DNA from: Halococcus saccharolyticus DSM 5350
Lineage (GTDB): Archaea; Halobacteriota; Halobacteria; Halobacteriales; Halococcaceae
Length of the DNA stretch: 64,000 nucleotides
Direction: 5' to 3'
Assembly: GCF_000336915.1 (NCBI RefSeq)
Contig: NZ_AOMD01000034.1
Span: 28,504 to 92,503, forward strand
Shown: in pieces, positions 1 to 9,790 of the stretch
How the letters are laid out: each line of letters opens with the position of its first letter
Numbering within the stretch: the first letter of the stretch is position 1
The notes under the pieces: generated by a model
What the model saw: only the letters and a program-made list of their open reading frames with translations
Told to the model about the DNA's origin: nothing
Database searches by the model: none
Made by a program: the position numbers and the translations under genes

Positions 1-92
1 TTCGTTGCTGTAGTCCGCGAGCCCGTTGTTCCGCTTGCAGTTCGCGTCGTTGCCTTGCTCGCGGTCCTCGTTGATCACGTCGGTACAGCCTC
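1..92 (-). other. Open minus-strand fragment at window edge
   Basis: Read on the minus strand, this stretch is open (residues CTDVINEDREQGNDANC and onward) and almost every codon ends in G or C, the local signature of real coding DNA. None of the plus-strand frames shows this. The frame has a TGA immediately upstream (at about 93-95) and no ATG, only a possible GTG. It runs off the window start. It could be the 5' end of a gene that lies outside the window, or sequence joined here by rearrangement or mis-assembly. I do not recognise the protein. Confidence 0.25.
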
Positions 93-530
93 ACCGATTC
101 GGGCCAGCGATGGGTCGAGACCCAGCTTTCGGCCCGCGAGTCGGTCGTCGAACTGCTGACCGATCGCGGGTTCGACGCGAGCGCGAACACGACGGTCCAA
201 GGTGACTCCGGAACGGAACATCCGGTGCACGTCTACGGCGAGGACGAACTCCTCGACAGCCGGATCGTGGTGGCGATCCACGAACGCCCCGATCGGGAGG
301 ACGCCGCCGACCTCCGTGACGTCGCCGCCGATCTCGACGCGCGACCCATGATGGTCACCACACTCGGCTCGGTCGCGACATCGGTGGCCTCGCTCGCCGA
401 TCGCGACGATCTCCGCATCCTGAGCGCACAGACCGATGGCACGCTCGAACGCGACTACGAGGTGACCGATGATCCGCGCACGACTCAGTCGCTAGTCCAG
501 CGGATCGCCTCGGCAGTCAAGCAGCCCTGA
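75..530 (+). CDS. 5'-truncated protein, winged-helix remnant plus Mrr-like fold
   Basis: The frame is open from just after a TGA at 72-74 to the TGA at 528-530. It has no ATG, and the first start-like codon is a GTG at 225. The residues before that GTG still look coding: RRYSLTDSGQRWVETQ resembles the wing and last helix of a winged-helix domain. The remainder (HPVHVYGEDELL, then IVVAIHE) resembles the beta strands of an Mrr/Holliday-resolvase-like fold, but no catalytic set is clear. So the coding region is probably longer than the GTG start suggests and its 5' part is missing or displaced. Function is unknown and the fold assignment is inference. Confidence 0.45.
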   Translation, partial: SRRYSLTDSGQRWVETQLSARESVVELLTDRGFDASANTTVQGDSGTEHPVHVYGEDELLDSRIVVAIHERPDREDAADLRDVAADLDARPMMVTTLGSVATSVASLADRDDLRILSAQTDGTLERDYEVTDDPRTTQSLVQRIASAVKQP

Positions 531-557
531 TCGGTCGCAGACGGTCGATTTTTCGCG

Positions 558-953
558 TTACTCGCGAACGCTTTCGAGCTGCTTTCGTCGACGTTCGAGG
601 TCTACTTGTGGGTCGAGATCGCGATTGCTCGCGAGGCGATCGAGAACCAGTAGCGGGTCCGCACCGGCACGTTCGACACGCTGGAGGAGCGCTTCGATCT
701 CGGATCGGTAGACCGCAAACGAGTCGAGCAGCCCGACCGCGAGCGCCATCGGCACCGCTGCCTCAGTTGTGGGAAACGCGTCGCTTACACGGGTGAAATC
801 GGCTGTCGAAGCTGTATCAGCCTCCATAACGGGATGGAGTGTGAGGCAGTGCGTACAGAGTGCGACCCGCGTCTCGTCGCCGGGAACGTACTCGTGGAGG
901 TCATCGGGAACGGCGAACGCGACCGTCTCGCTGTCGCAGTTGGGACAGTCCAT
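558..953 (-). CDS. DUF6276 zinc-ribbon protein
   Basis: A 131-residue protein starting MDCPNCDSETV. Four cysteines, in an N-terminal CPNC pair and a CTHC pair near residue 33, should form a small zinc ribbon. The rest is a helical, acidic segment. It fits the haloarchaeal DUF6276 family, whose function is unknown. It is the last gene on the strand of the ATP synthase operon, 40 bp past atpD, so it may be co-transcribed. Nothing in the sequence ties it to the enzyme itself. Confidence 0.75.
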   Translation of the reverse strand: MDCPNCDSETVAFAVPDDLHEYVPGDETRVALCTHCLTLHPVMEADTASTADFTRVSDAFPTTEAAVPMALAVGLLDSFAVYRSEIEALLQRVERAGADPLLVLDRLASNRDLDPQVDLERRRKQLESVRE

Positions 954-993
954 GATTGGGTGGCGGACGAACGCAGTAAAAATGTGGGTGCCG

Positions 994-1698
994 TCAGTCC
1001 GAGGTAACGGCGACTTCGCCTTCGGGCCGCTCTTTGGTTTCGGCCGCGGCTTGCTCGCGGGCCTCGCTCTCGGCCTCTTCCTTTTTGTTCTTGATCTTCT
1101 TCATCCGGAAGATCTCCTCGCGCTCTTGCTCTTCGAGCTTCTGCTCGATGTACTCCTGGTTTTCCTTGAGTTCGGGCAGAAGCTTGAATTCGAGGGCGTT
1201 GACCCGGCGCTTGGTGGTTTCGATTTCGTGGAGCATCTTCTTCATCGCGGTCTCGACCTCGGCCGCGAGGATGATCGACTCGATCAGTTCCTCGTAGGCG
1301 TCGGCGGCCTCGTCGATGCGTGCGCTCGTGCCCATCACGCCGTAGCCACGCTCCGCGAGGTCCTTTTTCACCTTCGAGGACTCGATCTGAGGAACCACCA
1401 CGCCCATGATGTTGTGTGACTGGAGCGTGATCTCGGGGTGGTCTTCGAGCGCCGCCGCCGCGCCACGGACCTCGAGGTCGCCGTCCATCGCGCGTGCGAT
1501 GTCGATGGCCTCTTGGGCGTCTTCGTAGTTGTCGGCGAGCCCCGAGCGCACATCCTGGGCCTGATCGAGGATGTCCATGAACTCCATGATCAGCCCGTCG
1601 CGTTTCTTCTCTAGGGTGTCGTGGCCGCGCTCGGAGAGGTCGATCCGCTCCTCGATCGCCATCAGGTTCTTGCGCGTGGGTTTGACGTCGGTGGCCAT
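994..1698 (-). CDS. atpD: A-type ATP synthase subunit D
   Basis: 234 residues. This is the central-stalk rotor subunit of the archaeal A1Ao ATP synthase, which couples proton flow through Ao to ATP synthesis in A1. The sequence begins [19 protein letters not shown], typical of the family, and has two long helical segments (about 1-75 and 110-205) that form the coiled-coil shaft. The C-terminal 25 residues are an acidic, glutamate-rich tail common in halophiles. It lies 26 bp downstream of atpB in the same operon. Confidence 0.95.
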   Translation of the reverse strand: MATDVKPTRKNLMAIEERIDLSERGHDTLEKKRDGLIMEFMDILDQAQDVRSGLADNYEDAQEAIDIARAMDGDLEVRGAAAALEDHPEITLQSHNIMGVVVPQIESSKVKKDLAERGYGVMGTSARIDEAADAYEELIESIILAAEVETAMKKMLHEIETTKRRVNALEFKLLPELKENQEYIEQKLEEQEREEIFRMKKIKNKKEEAESEAREQAAAETKERPEGEVAVTSD

Positions 1699-1724
1699 TT
1701 GGGTGGACTAGCGGGGCGAGGCTC

Positions 1725-3203
1725 TTAAGCCTCGGCCTCCGCCTCGGCGGACTCTTCGGTTTCCTCGTCGGCGGCGGTCTCGGTCGTAACGTCCTCGCGG
1801 TAGTACTCCTCGATGAGCTCCTCGTCGATCCGGTTGAGCTCGGACTTGGGGAGCGTCGAGAGCAGGTCCCAGCCGATGTCGAGGGTTTCCTCGATCTCGC
1901 GGTTGGTGTCGAATCCCTGATCGACGAACTCGTTCTCGAAGCGGTCGGCCAGATCGAGATACAGGTTGTCCCGTTCGGACAGTGCCTCCCGACCGACGAT
2001 GTTCACGAGGTCCCGAAGATCCTCACCCTCGGCGTAGGCAGCGTAGAGCTGATCGGAGACGTCACCGTGATCCTCGCGGGTCAGTCCCTCGCCGATCCCG
2101 TCGTCCATCAGCCGCGAGAGGCTCGGCAGGACGTTGACCGGTGGCTGCACACCTTGGGAATTGAGGTCCCGATCCATCATGATCTGGCCCTCGGTGATGT
2201 ACCCCGTAAGGTCGGGGATCGGGTGGGTGTCGTCGTCGCCCGGCATCGTGAGGATCGGAATCTGGGTCACCGATCCCTCGCGGCCCTTGATCCGACCCGC
2301 GCGCTCGTAGAGCTGGGCGAGGTCGGTGTACATGTAGCCAGGGTACCCACGCCGGCCGGGCACCTCCTCCCGAGCGGCACCGATCTGACGGAGTGCCTCG
2401 CAGTAGTTGGTCATGTCCGTCAGGATCACGAGCACGTGATACCCCTTCTCGAACGCGAGGTACTCCGCCGTCGTGAGTGCGAGTCGCGGCGTGATCTGTC
2501 GCTCGACTGCCGGGTCGTCCGCGAGGTTCGCGAACACGACCGAGCGTTCGAGCGCGCCGGTGCGCTCGAAGTCCGCGAGGAACTCGTTGGACTCCTCGGC
2601 GGTGATCCCCATCGCCGCGAACACCACCGCGAACTCCGATCCGTCGTCGTCCGTGTCAGCGTCCCCATCCTCCGCAGCCTCGTCGGCTTCCTCCTCGGGC
2701 ACCGACGCCTGGCGCGCGATCTGGAGCGCGAGATCGTTGTGAGGCAGCCCCGACGCCGAGAAGATCGGGAGTTTCTGCCCCCTGACAAGCGTGTTCATCC
2801 CGTCGATCGCCGACACGCCGGTCTGAATGAACTCCTCGGGGTACTCCCGCGCCGTGGGGTTGATCGCTGCCCCGACGATGTCCTGGCGCTCGTCGGGCAC
2901 GATCTCGGGACCGTCGTCGATCGGACGGCCCGAGCCGTCGAGCACTCTGCCGAGCAGGTCCTCGGTGACGGGCATCTTCATCGTCTCGCCGAGGAAGCGA
3001 ACGGAAGCGTCGCGGTTGATGCTGCCGGTCCCCTCGAACACCTGGATCGAGGCGAAGTCCTCGTTCGATTCGAGCACTTGGCCGCGCTTCTGTTCACCGT
3101 TCGGCAGTTCGATCTCGACGATCTCGTCGTACCCCACCGGCTCGTCGATCTCGACGAACACCAGCGGACCGCTGATCTCCTCGATGGTTTGATACTCTTT
3201 CAT
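1725..3203 (-). CDS. atpB: A-type ATP synthase subunit B
   Basis: 492 residues. Non-catalytic nucleotide-binding subunit that alternates with subunit A in the A1 hexamer. It starts [18 protein letters not shown] and carries the beta-barrel domain, then the degenerate nucleotide-binding core (no Walker A lysine) with conserved [21 protein letters not shown] and PSLSRLM. Two features are unusual: a roughly 20-residue Asp/Glu insertion at about 168-188 and an acidic Glu/Ala-rich C-terminal tail. Both look like halophilic surface decoration. It follows atpA with only an 8-bp gap. Confidence 0.96.
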   Translation of the reverse strand: MKEYQTIEEISGPLVFVEIDEPVGYDEIVEIELPNGEQKRGQVLESNEDFASIQVFEGTGSINRDASVRFLGETMKMPVTEDLLGRVLDGSGRPIDDGPEIVPDERQDIVGAAINPTAREYPEEFIQTGVSAIDGMNTLVRGQKLPIFSASGLPHNDLALQIARQASVPEEEADEAAEDGDADTDDDGSEFAVVFAAMGITAEESNEFLADFERTGALERSVVFANLADDPAVERQITPRLALTTAEYLAFEKGYHVLVILTDMTNYCEALRQIGAAREEVPGRRGYPGYMYTDLAQLYERAGRIKGREGSVTQIPILTMPGDDDTHPIPDLTGYITEGQIMMDRDLNSQGVQPPVNVLPSLSRLMDDGIGEGLTREDHGDVSDQLYAAYAEGEDLRDLVNIVGREALSERDNLYLDLADRFENEFVDQGFDTNREIEETLDIGWDLLSTLPKSELNRIDEELIEEYYREDVTTETAADEETEESAEAEAEA

Positions 3204-3211
3204 GGCTGTAA

Positions 3212-4969
3212 TCAGTATTTCTCCCGGAGCTGCTCCTCGACGTCGGCCTCGATCTCGTCGATGTACTCCTCGTACTCCGCGGTCGTGCCGATCCGGTTGA
3301 GTCGGGGTGCGGCGTCGATGTCGGTGATCTCGTCGACCGGCACGCCGGCGTCGAGCGCCGCGAACGCCTCGTCGTTGTAGGTCTTGATCGCCTGCATGAT
3401 GAGGTAGGTCTTCTCCGGTGCGGAGTACGCGTCCACGTCGTCGAGCGCGTTCTGCTGGAGGAACGCCTCACGGAGATATCGGGCGATCTCGAGGGTGAGC
3501 TGCTGGTCGTCCGGCAGCGCGTCCTCACCGACCAGCTGGACGATCTCCTGGAGTTCGCTCTCCTCGTCCAGGGTGTCGATCGCCCACTGGCGGACGTCCG
3601 GCCAGTCGCTCGCGACGTTCTCCTCGAACCACGGATCGAGCTGGTCGCGATACAGCGAGTACGACTCGTCCCAGTTGATCGCGGGGAAGTGCCGGCGTTC
3701 GGCGAGGTCCGCGTCGAGCGCCCAGAACGTCTTCACGATCCGGAGGGTGTTCTGTGTCACCGGCTCGGAGAAGTCACCGCCCGGCGGGCTGACCGCGCCG
3801 ACCGCCGAGATCGACCCTTCAGTACCGTTGATGTTCTGGAAGTAGCCCGCGCGCTCGTAGAATTCGCTGAGTCGCGCCGCGAGGTAGGCGGGATACCCCT
3901 CCTCGCCGGGCATCTCCTCCAGCCGCGAGGAGATCTCCCGCATCGCCTCGGCCCACCGCGACGTGGAGTCCGCCATTAGTGCCACGTCGTAGCCCATGTC
4001 ACGGTAGTACTCCGCGATCGTGATCCCGGTGTAGACACAGGATTCCCGCGCCGCGACCGGCATGTTCGAAGTATTCGCGATGAGACACGTCCGGCTCATC
4101 AGCGGTTTCCCAGTGTTCGGGTCCTCGAGTTCGGGGAAGTCGTCGATCACCTCGGTCATCTCGTTGCCCCGCTCGCCACACCCGATGTAGATCACGATGT
4201 CGGCGTCGGCGAACTTGGCGAGGCTCTGCTGGGTGACCGTTTTGCCGGAGCCGAACGGCCCCGGAATCGCCGCGGTTCCGCCCTTCGCGAGCGGGAACAG
4301 CCCGTCCTGGACGCGCTGGCCCGTCACGAGCGGCGTGGTCGGTGTCTCCTTGTCGAGCGTGGGGCGGGCCTCACGCACCGGCCACTCCTGGTGCATCGTG
4401 ACGTCTTCGCCGGAGTCGAGTTCCACAACCGTGTCCTCGACGGTGAACTCGCCCTCCTCGACACTCGTAATTTCGCCACCCTCGTAGTCCGGCGGCACGA
4501 GCACCTTGTGTTCGATACTCTCGGTCTCTGGAACTGTTCCGACGATATCGCCGGCCTCGACCGTGTCGCCTTCCTCGACGGTGGGCGTGAACGCCCACGT
4601 CTCCTCCATATCGATACCGGGCGCGTCGACCCCGCGGTCGAGGAACGCCCCCATCCGGTCTTCGAGCACATCCAGCGGGCGCTGAACGCCGTCGTAGATC
4701 GAGTAGAGCATCCCGGGCCCGAGATCGACCGAGAGCGGCTCGCCGGTGTTTTCGACGGGTTCGCCCGGCGCGACGTTCGAGGTCTCCTCGTACACCTGAA
4801 TCGTCGTTCGGTTGCCCTCGATCTCGATGACCTCGCCCATCAACCCTTCCTCGCCGACGTACACCACGTCGTTCATCCGGGCTCCGAGGTCCGTGGCGAC
4901 CACGACGGGGCCGCTCACGCTCGCGATCGTGCCGTCCTCCGTGACCTGTGTCTCCGTTGCTTGACTCAT
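3212..4969 (-). CDS. atpA: A-type ATP synthase catalytic subunit A
   Basis: 585 residues, normal family length. Catalytic subunit of A1, making ATP from ADP and phosphate. The N-terminal beta barrel (1-75) is followed by the non-homologous region characteristic of A/V-type A subunits (about 110-195), the Walker A loop GPFGSGKT at 237-244, and the later [18 protein letters not shown] motif. There is no intein. It starts at an ATG 4 bp after the atpF stop and ends 8 bp before atpB, so translation is probably coupled. Confidence 0.97.
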   Translation of the reverse strand: MSQATETQVTEDGTIASVSGPVVVATDLGARMNDVVYVGEEGLMGEVIEIEGNRTTIQVYEETSNVAPGEPVENTGEPLSVDLGPGMLYSIYDGVQRPLDVLEDRMGAFLDRGVDAPGIDMEETWAFTPTVEEGDTVEAGDIVGTVPETESIEHKVLVPPDYEGGEITSVEEGEFTVEDTVVELDSGEDVTMHQEWPVREARPTLDKETPTTPLVTGQRVQDGLFPLAKGGTAAIPGPFGSGKTVTQQSLAKFADADIVIYIGCGERGNEMTEVIDDFPELEDPNTGKPLMSRTCLIANTSNMPVAARESCVYTGITIAEYYRDMGYDVALMADSTSRWAEAMREISSRLEEMPGEEGYPAYLAARLSEFYERAGYFQNINGTEGSISAVGAVSPPGGDFSEPVTQNTLRIVKTFWALDADLAERRHFPAINWDESYSLYRDQLDPWFEENVASDWPDVRQWAIDTLDEESELQEIVQLVGEDALPDDQQLTLEIARYLREAFLQQNALDDVDAYSAPEKTYLIMQAIKTYNDEAFAALDAGVPVDEITDIDAAPRLNRIGTTAEYEEYIDEIEADVEEQLREKY

Positions 4970-4973
4970 TGTG

Positions 4974-5303
4974 TTATTGGTCGTCGTCCATCAAGTCGAT
5001 GCCGATGGCGCGTTTGATCTGCCCCCGCAACCCGCCGGTGCCGGCACCTTCGCCGCCGAGCGTCACGAGTGTGGGTTCGATACTGGTTTCCGCGTCCTGT
5101 CTCACACCGCGCGAGAGATACTCCATGTCCTCGTCGGCCATCACCACGATTCCGACGTCGTCGTCGTCGAACACCTGCTCGACCGCACCGTCGAGCGTGT
5201 CCGCCTTCTCGTCGTCAGGGACGTTCTCGAACTTCCGGACGCCCGCGAGTCGAAAGCCCGTGGTAAACTCCGGACTCCCGACGACCGCGATCTCCTGACT
5301 CAT
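4974..5303 (-). CDS. atpF: A-type ATP synthase subunit F
   Basis: 109 residues. Small central-stalk subunit with a Rossmann-like N-terminal domain. The start [20 protein letters not shown] contains the conserved G(S/D)xxxxxGFxLAG pattern, and the [12 protein letters not shown] strand is recognisable near residue 50. The C-terminal segment contacts subunit A and adjusts ATPase activity in related enzymes (family knowledge). It sits between atpC (49-bp gap) and atpA (4-bp gap), the usual haloarchaeal order. Confidence 0.94.
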   Translation of the reverse strand: MSQEIAVVGSPEFTTGFRLAGVRKFENVPDDEKADTLDGAVEQVFDDDDVGIVVMADEDMEYLSRGVRQDAETSIEPTLVTLGGEGAGTGGLRGQIKRAIGIDLMDDDQ

Positions 5304-5352
5304 GGTGCATCCATCGGCGGGTGTTGGGTACCCGTCGGTTTCGGCCTGTCGA

Positions 5353-6414
5353 TCATAGCATCACCAGTTCGTCTTCGATGGTGTCGGGATCGAGTCCGGC
5401 CTCCTTGCCCCGCGCGATCGCCCGGACGTTCTCGACCTCGCGCATCTTCGCGAGGACGAACGCGAACACCGGACAGACCGACAGCGGGTAGCGACTCGAG
5501 AGCGTGCGCGAGTATTCGAGCAACGCCGCATCGAGCGCGCGTTCGAACCCGCGCAGGCTCTCGGCGGTGTCGAGTTCGGACAGCGCGGCGTCGAGATCGT
5601 CGCTGTAGGGACTCTCACGAAGCTGCGCGACGAGCTCGTCCGTGTTCGTGACGAGCTGGCTGATCTCGTCCTCGTCGAACAGCCGCCCACCCGAGATGAA
5701 GTACTCGGCGGGATCCATCTCCGCACCGCTCCGTGAGAGCCGGAGCGCGTTCCGAACGTTCCGAAAGTCGATCTCGCTTTCGAGGAAGTCGACGTACAGC
5801 TGCGTCGCCCGGTTCGGTTCGTTCGGCAATCCGTCGGTGAGCGCCTCGTAGAACGCCCGATCGACCGCGTTTTCGAGCGGGACGAGCAACGACTCCGCTT
5901 CGTACTCCTCGTAGGCGTTCGCGAGCGGTTCGCCGAACAGGGTGTCGTCGAGCAGCGTGACGACCTCCTCGATCGAGCCAGCCCCCAGCAGTCGATCGAT
6001 GCGCTCGTCGCTGAACTCGCCGGCTCGGATCAGGTCGACCTCGATCGACTCGCGGTCGGCCTCGGAGTACAGTCCCCGAAGCACGGTCTTGACGTTCCAC
6101 GCGTCGAACTGCCGGAGGTAGCGTGCGATGTAGTCGTAGAGCGCGCCGTCGGCGAACCGGAGGAGGTCGTCGAAGTGGTTCGCGAGATTGCGGTGGAGTG
6201 CGTTCTCGATGAGGTCCACGCCGGAGTGACGGCTCCCGAGCGCGTTCATCTCCTCTTCGTACTCGCTCTCCTCCATGAACCGCGCGATCTCGCTCGGCCC
6301 CATCCGGATCAGCTTCCGGTAGTCGTCCTCGTCGAACAGCCGCGACCGTCGCGAGCGGACGCGCGCGATAACGTACTCGTAGTTCGACTCGCCCGAGCCC
6401 GATCGAACGCTCAT
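5353..6414 (-). CDS. atpC: A-type ATP synthase subunit C
   Basis: 353 residues. Socket subunit (V-ATPase subunit d homologue) linking the central stalk to the membrane c-ring. It is all-helical and soluble, starting MSVRSGSGESNYEYVIARVR with the family motif YxYxxARVRxxxxRL. Length fits archaeal AtpC. The start codon overlaps the atpE stop by 4 bp (ATGA), indicating coupled translation within the operon. Confidence 0.95.
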   Translation of the reverse strand: MSVRSGSGESNYEYVIARVRSRRSRLFDEDDYRKLIRMGPSEIARFMEESEYEEEMNALGSRHSGVDLIENALHRNLANHFDDLLRFADGALYDYIARYLRQFDAWNVKTVLRGLYSEADRESIEVDLIRAGEFSDERIDRLLGAGSIEEVVTLLDDTLFGEPLANAYEEYEAESLLVPLENAVDRAFYEALTDGLPNEPNRATQLYVDFLESEIDFRNVRNALRLSRSGAEMDPAEYFISGGRLFDEDEISQLVTNTDELVAQLRESPYSDDLDAALSELDTAESLRGFERALDAALLEYSRTLSSRYPLSVCPVFAFVLAKMREVENVRAIARGKEAGLDPDTIEDELVML

Positions 6415-6992
6415 TGCTCGAACAGTCGCGTGCTGATTTCCTGCAGTCGATCCTCCCAGACGCTATCGAGCACCGAGTCGAACGTATTGTTCACCCGCAC
6501 CCGCGAGGCGTCGCTCTCGGCGACCACGCCGCCGAGACAGTCGACTTCGCCAGCGTGCTCGAACCCGTCGTACTCCGCGACGAGCGATTCGAGCAGGTCG
6601 GCGTCGTCGGCTCGCCCCGAAATCCGCACCGTATCGCCCTCGTCGAACTCCGCAGCGGCGTCGTCGAGCAGCGCGCGCGTGACCTCCTCGCGTCGCTCGC
6701 CGGAGAGGTCGGCGATGCGGGATTCGGCCTCGTCGCGGGTGTCTTCGAGGACGATGCGGCGGCCTTCGAGGCGCTTCTGTTTGGCCTCCAGCTTCGCACT
6801 GGAGAGTTTCTGTTCACGTTCCTGTTCGATCCGGCGTTCGATCTCGCGTTCGCGCTCGGCGCGGATCTCCTCGGCATCGGCCTCGGCCTCGGCGACGATC
6901 TCATCGGCGCGCTCGTCGGCCTCGTTCCGGATGCGTTCGGCCCGGTCCCTCGCGTCGTCTTTGATGTCCTCCGCAACCGTATCGAGACTCAT
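6411..6992 (-). CDS. atpE: A-type ATP synthase subunit E
   Basis: 193 residues. Peripheral-stalk subunit that pairs with subunit H as a right-handed coiled coil holding A1 static. Residues 1-105 are a long charged helix rich in Glu, Arg and Ala (repeating EEIRAEREREIERRI pattern). The C-terminal globular half caps the A/B hexamer. It follows atpK by 25 bp and overlaps the atpC start. Confidence 0.94.
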   Translation of the reverse strand: MSLDTVAEDIKDDARDRAERIRNEADERADEIVAEAEADAEEIRAEREREIERRIEQEREQKLSSAKLEAKQKRLEGRRIVLEDTRDEAESRIADLSGERREEVTRALLDDAAAEFDEGDTVRISGRADDADLLESLVAEYDGFEHAGEVDCLGGVVAESDASRVRVNNTFDSVLDSVWEDRLQEISTRLFEQ

Positions 6993-7017
6993 GATGTGTT
7001 GAAAAAACCGGCCGTCG

Positions 7018-7269
7018 TTAGGCGACGAAGACGGTGACGAATGCGATGATGATGAGCGTCTCCGGCAGGGCGGTGAAGATCAGCGCCTGGACGAACACGT
7101 CGTCGTCCTCGGCGACTGCACCGACCGCCGCCGCACCGATCGATCGCTGGGCGAGGCCCGTCCCGAGCGCACCGAGACCGACCGCGAGCGCCGCCATACC
7201 ACTTGCGGTGATGGCGGGACCGCCCTGCTGCAGTACGAGTTGCGTCAGCGCTGGAATGATTTCGAGCAT
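7018..7269 (-). CDS. atpK: A-type ATP synthase subunit K (c-ring)
   Basis: 83 residues with two membrane helices. This is the proteolipid that forms the rotating ion-carrying ring of Ao. Helix 1 has the glycine-rich pattern LAVGLGALGTGLAQ. Helix 2 contains LPETLIII, whose glutamate is the expected proton-binding carboxylate. A single hairpin of this length is the typical haloarchaeal form, not a duplicated one. The gene lies 178 bp downstream of atpI; no hairpin was noted in that gap. Confidence 0.94.
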   Translation of the reverse strand: MLEIIPALTQLVLQQGGPAITASGMAALAVGLGALGTGLAQRSIGAAAVGAVAEDDDVFVQALIFTALPETLIIIAFVTVFVA

Positions 7270-7447
7270 TGGGTGAGATTCCGTTTGGCTTGGTCTTCCG
7301 ACGGTCGTGAGTTGGTCCCGAAGCAGGCATAAAACTTCCTAAATCGGTCGAGAGACCCGCCCAAGTCCGTGGACTGTGACGATGCCGATGAACCGAAAAG
7401 AACACGAACGATCGCTCGGACCGTCCCCGGTCGGCAGGCGACGAACG

Positions 7448-9790
7448 CTACTCGTCAGTGGTGAACCGACGGGCGTACCCGAACGGCTTGTAGGTGGTTC
7501 CGCTGCCCTCGTAGAACTTCGTGAAGAACTCGAAGTATTCGAGCCGGATCGACTGGATTCCTGCCGAAGTGATCCCGAGCAGGAGGACGACGAGATGACC
7601 AACTATCAGGACGAGCACGCCGAGGGCGACGAAAAGCGGTCCCTGATGGATCAGCCCGGGTCCGAGGATTTCGATGACCTCGTGACCATGATACATCGAG
7701 TTGAGCTCCGGCATCTTGCCGAGCGCGAAGTGCCACTCGGCACCGCTTTCGGATTCGGTGGCGTAGACTCCAAAGAAGAGGAGGTTGACCGCAAAGGCCA
7801 TCCCCGCCTTCGCCAGCAGGACGGCGGCGATCCGGAGATACGACAGCACGTGTGCGAGTACCTGGTGGATCTCGACGAGTTCGTGGGTGGGACCGGCGAC
7901 CAACAGTCCGGCACCGACGAGGAATGCAACGCCGCCGACGATCCCGACCCACGACGGGAAGCCGGTAAAGCCAAGTTCGAACGCCGCTCCCTCGCCGCTG
8001 GCGAACACCTCGAACAGCAGGTCGGGCTTCGAGCCATCGAACAGCCGGCTGAAGATGAACACCCAGAGCCCGTTCAGCGCGAGCAGCCACGAACCGGTCT
8101 CCTTCAGCGCGTCGGCGAACCCGTGGAACGTGTACTCCTCGATGAACTCGAAGGTCCACGCGAGATTCAGGTGCAGGACCCCGAACAGCGCGGTGACGAC
8201 GAACCACGTCCGGGCCCAGTAGCTGGTCGCGGGCGAGAGTCCTTTCTCGATCGGGGCGTGTGAGAGGCCAACAACCCCCTCCCAGAGGTACGTCGAGACC
8301 AGATGTAGCCCGAAGATTTCGCCGTAGAGCACGCCGAACACGACCGTCGAGATGCCGGCCGCGAGCGCGACCGCGCCGAACCGCTGGAACGTATCGGAGT
8401 CGAAGCCGGTGTACATCCAGTACCCGATCCCGCTGTAGATTAGCCCGTAGCCGACGTCGCCGATCATGAATCCGAACATCAGCGGGAACGTCAGAAACAG
8501 GATGATCGTCGGATCGAACTCGGCATACGACGGTCGACCGACCGCTTTCGTCAGGAGTTCGAACGGCCGTACTCCCTTCGGGTTCTTCTGGACCACGGGC
8601 GGCTCGCCGTTGCCCATTCTGGTTTCGGTCCCACCGTCGGACTCGCTTCGCTCGACCGACGAGGATCGCCTCGCTTCGCTCGGCTCACCACCGTCGGCTT
8701 CGAGCCGGCTATCGTCCGATTCGCTGTCGTCGTCCAGCGGCTGGAGCCCGCTCGACTGCTCGTCGGCGTTCCCGCTGCCGTCAGCGGCGGTTTCGGGCTC
8801 GCCCACGCCGGGTTCGGTCGGGCCGGTCGGTTCGCGGTCGGCGACCTGGCCGCTGCTGTCGTAGGCGGCGCGTTCGAGCTCCTCGACCTCGCAGTGCTCG
8901 CCGACGCTGGCTTGGAGCGACTCCGCGAGGTCGACGAACTGCTCGGTCGGGAGCCAGCCCTCGGCTACGAACGCGTTGTTCGTGGTGGCGAACGCGAGCG
9001 GGATCTCGCGCTTTTCGACCTCGATGGTGAGCTGTTCTTCGGCCGCGAGCAGGAAGTCGCCGTGTTCTTCGCGGAGCTCGTCGAGCTCGGCTTCGACGGA
9101 TTCGGTCTCGCGATCGAGTTCCGCACGGCGGTCGTCGAGGTCGTCGAGGTACGCTGTGGGGCTCTCCTCGGCGTCGGGGACCTCGATGGCCGCGAACTCC
9201 GCACCGACCAAGGCATCTTCGAGCACGTCGCTCGATCCTGCTGCAGGGCGTGCGAACACCGCAATCACGCCGTCCTCGGCGAACGTCTCGTAGCGCTCGA
9301 TGTCCTCGGCGGCGTCGAGTGCCGCCCGGACCGCTTGCTCGTCACCCTGTCCGACGCTGGTTTCGAGCGAGTCGTACCCGGAGAGCAGGTCGAGATCGAT
9401 CCCGAGCGTTTCGAGCGGAGCCATCGCGCTGGCGCGCTCGTCGAGTGTGCGACGCTCGTCGCGGAGGTCGTCGCGCCGATCGTCGCAATCGTTGACCGCC
9501 TCGCGAACCCGCTCAAGTCGATCGGCGAGGTTGTCGGTATCGACGCGCCCGCCCGAATTGTCCCGATCGCCGTCGATGTCGAGAATCGACTCGAGCGAGC
9601 GGACGGTGACGAGGCGTTCGGCGGCCGCGTCAGCGCCCGCGATCGGGTCACCGGGTTCGAACCCCTCCCACGCGCCGTCGTAGTCGGTCACGTGGAGCAG
9701 GTTGAGGTCGTGGGTGGTCTCGATTACGTCGTCGAGCACGCGCTTTGCGCCCGTGATCGACACCCGGCTCATCCGCTCTGGCCTAAGCAT
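7448..9790 (-). CDS. atpI: A-type ATP synthase subunit I (stator a-subunit)
   Basis: 780 residues. Membrane stator subunit that forms the proton half-channels against the K ring. The start is the ATG at 9790 (MLRPERMSRVSITG), which overlaps the ahaH stop by 8 bp; the frame stays open further upstream, but that part is out-of-frame ahaH. The N-terminal half is soluble and helical. The C-terminal half (from about 455) has seven to eight membrane helices, including LSYLRIAAVLLAKAGMAFA with the essential arginine. Residues about 325-410 form an unusually long Ser/Glu/Asp-rich insertion, making the protein longer than most AtpI. Part of it is encoded by repeat-like DNA (8631-8697). Confidence 0.95.
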   Translation of the reverse strand: MLRPERMSRVSITGAKRVLDDVIETTHDLNLLHVTDYDGAWEGFEPGDPIAGADAAAERLVTVRSLESILDIDGDRDNSGGRVDTDNLADRLERVREAVNDCDDRRDDLRDERRTLDERASAMAPLETLGIDLDLLSGYDSLETSVGQGDEQAVRAALDAAEDIERYETFAEDGVIAVFARPAAGSSDVLEDALVGAEFAAIEVPDAEESPTAYLDDLDDRRAELDRETESVEAELDELREEHGDFLLAAEEQLTIEVEKREIPLAFATTNNAFVAEGWLPTEQFVDLAESLQASVGEHCEVEELERAAYDSSGQVADREPTGPTEPGVGEPETAADGSGNADEQSSGLQPLDDDSESDDSRLEADGGEPSEARRSSSVERSESDGGTETRMGNGEPPVVQKNPKGVRPFELLTKAVGRPSYAEFDPTIILFLTFPLMFGFMIGDVGYGLIYSGIGYWMYTGFDSDTFQRFGAVALAAGISTVVFGVLYGEIFGLHLVSTYLWEGVVGLSHAPIEKGLSPATSYWARTWFVVTALFGVLHLNLAWTFEFIEEYTFHGFADALKETGSWLLALNGLWVFIFSRLFDGSKPDLLFEVFASGEGAAFELGFTGFPSWVGIVGGVAFLVGAGLLVAGPTHELVEIHQVLAHVLSYLRIAAVLLAKAGMAFAVNLLFFGVYATESESGAEWHFALGKMPELNSMYHGHEVIEILGPGLIHQGPLFVALGVLVLIVGHLVVLLLGITSAGIQSIRLEYFEFFTKFYEGSGTTYKPFGYARRFTTDE
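8631..8697. repeat. Repeat-like insertion inside atpI
   Basis: Two 10-bp direct repeats (CCACCGTCGG at 8631-8640 and 8688-8697) lie 57 bp apart. Between them are two copies of CTCGCTTCGCTCG (8642-8654, 8670-8682), the same motif that builds the intergenic repeats of this chromosome. Because 57 is a multiple of three, the atpI frame is kept. The segment encodes part of the Ser/Arg/Glu-rich insertion. Confidence 0.6.

Noticed and set aside
2067-3380. 437-codon plus-strand frame opposite atpB
   Set aside because: It is the antisense of a certain gene; GC-rich haloarchaeal genes leave such long open antisense frames. It has no conserved motifs or promoter.
7270-7447. Possible terminator between atpI and atpK
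   Set aside because: No T run or stable hairpin was evident, and the genes belong to one operon in haloarchaea.
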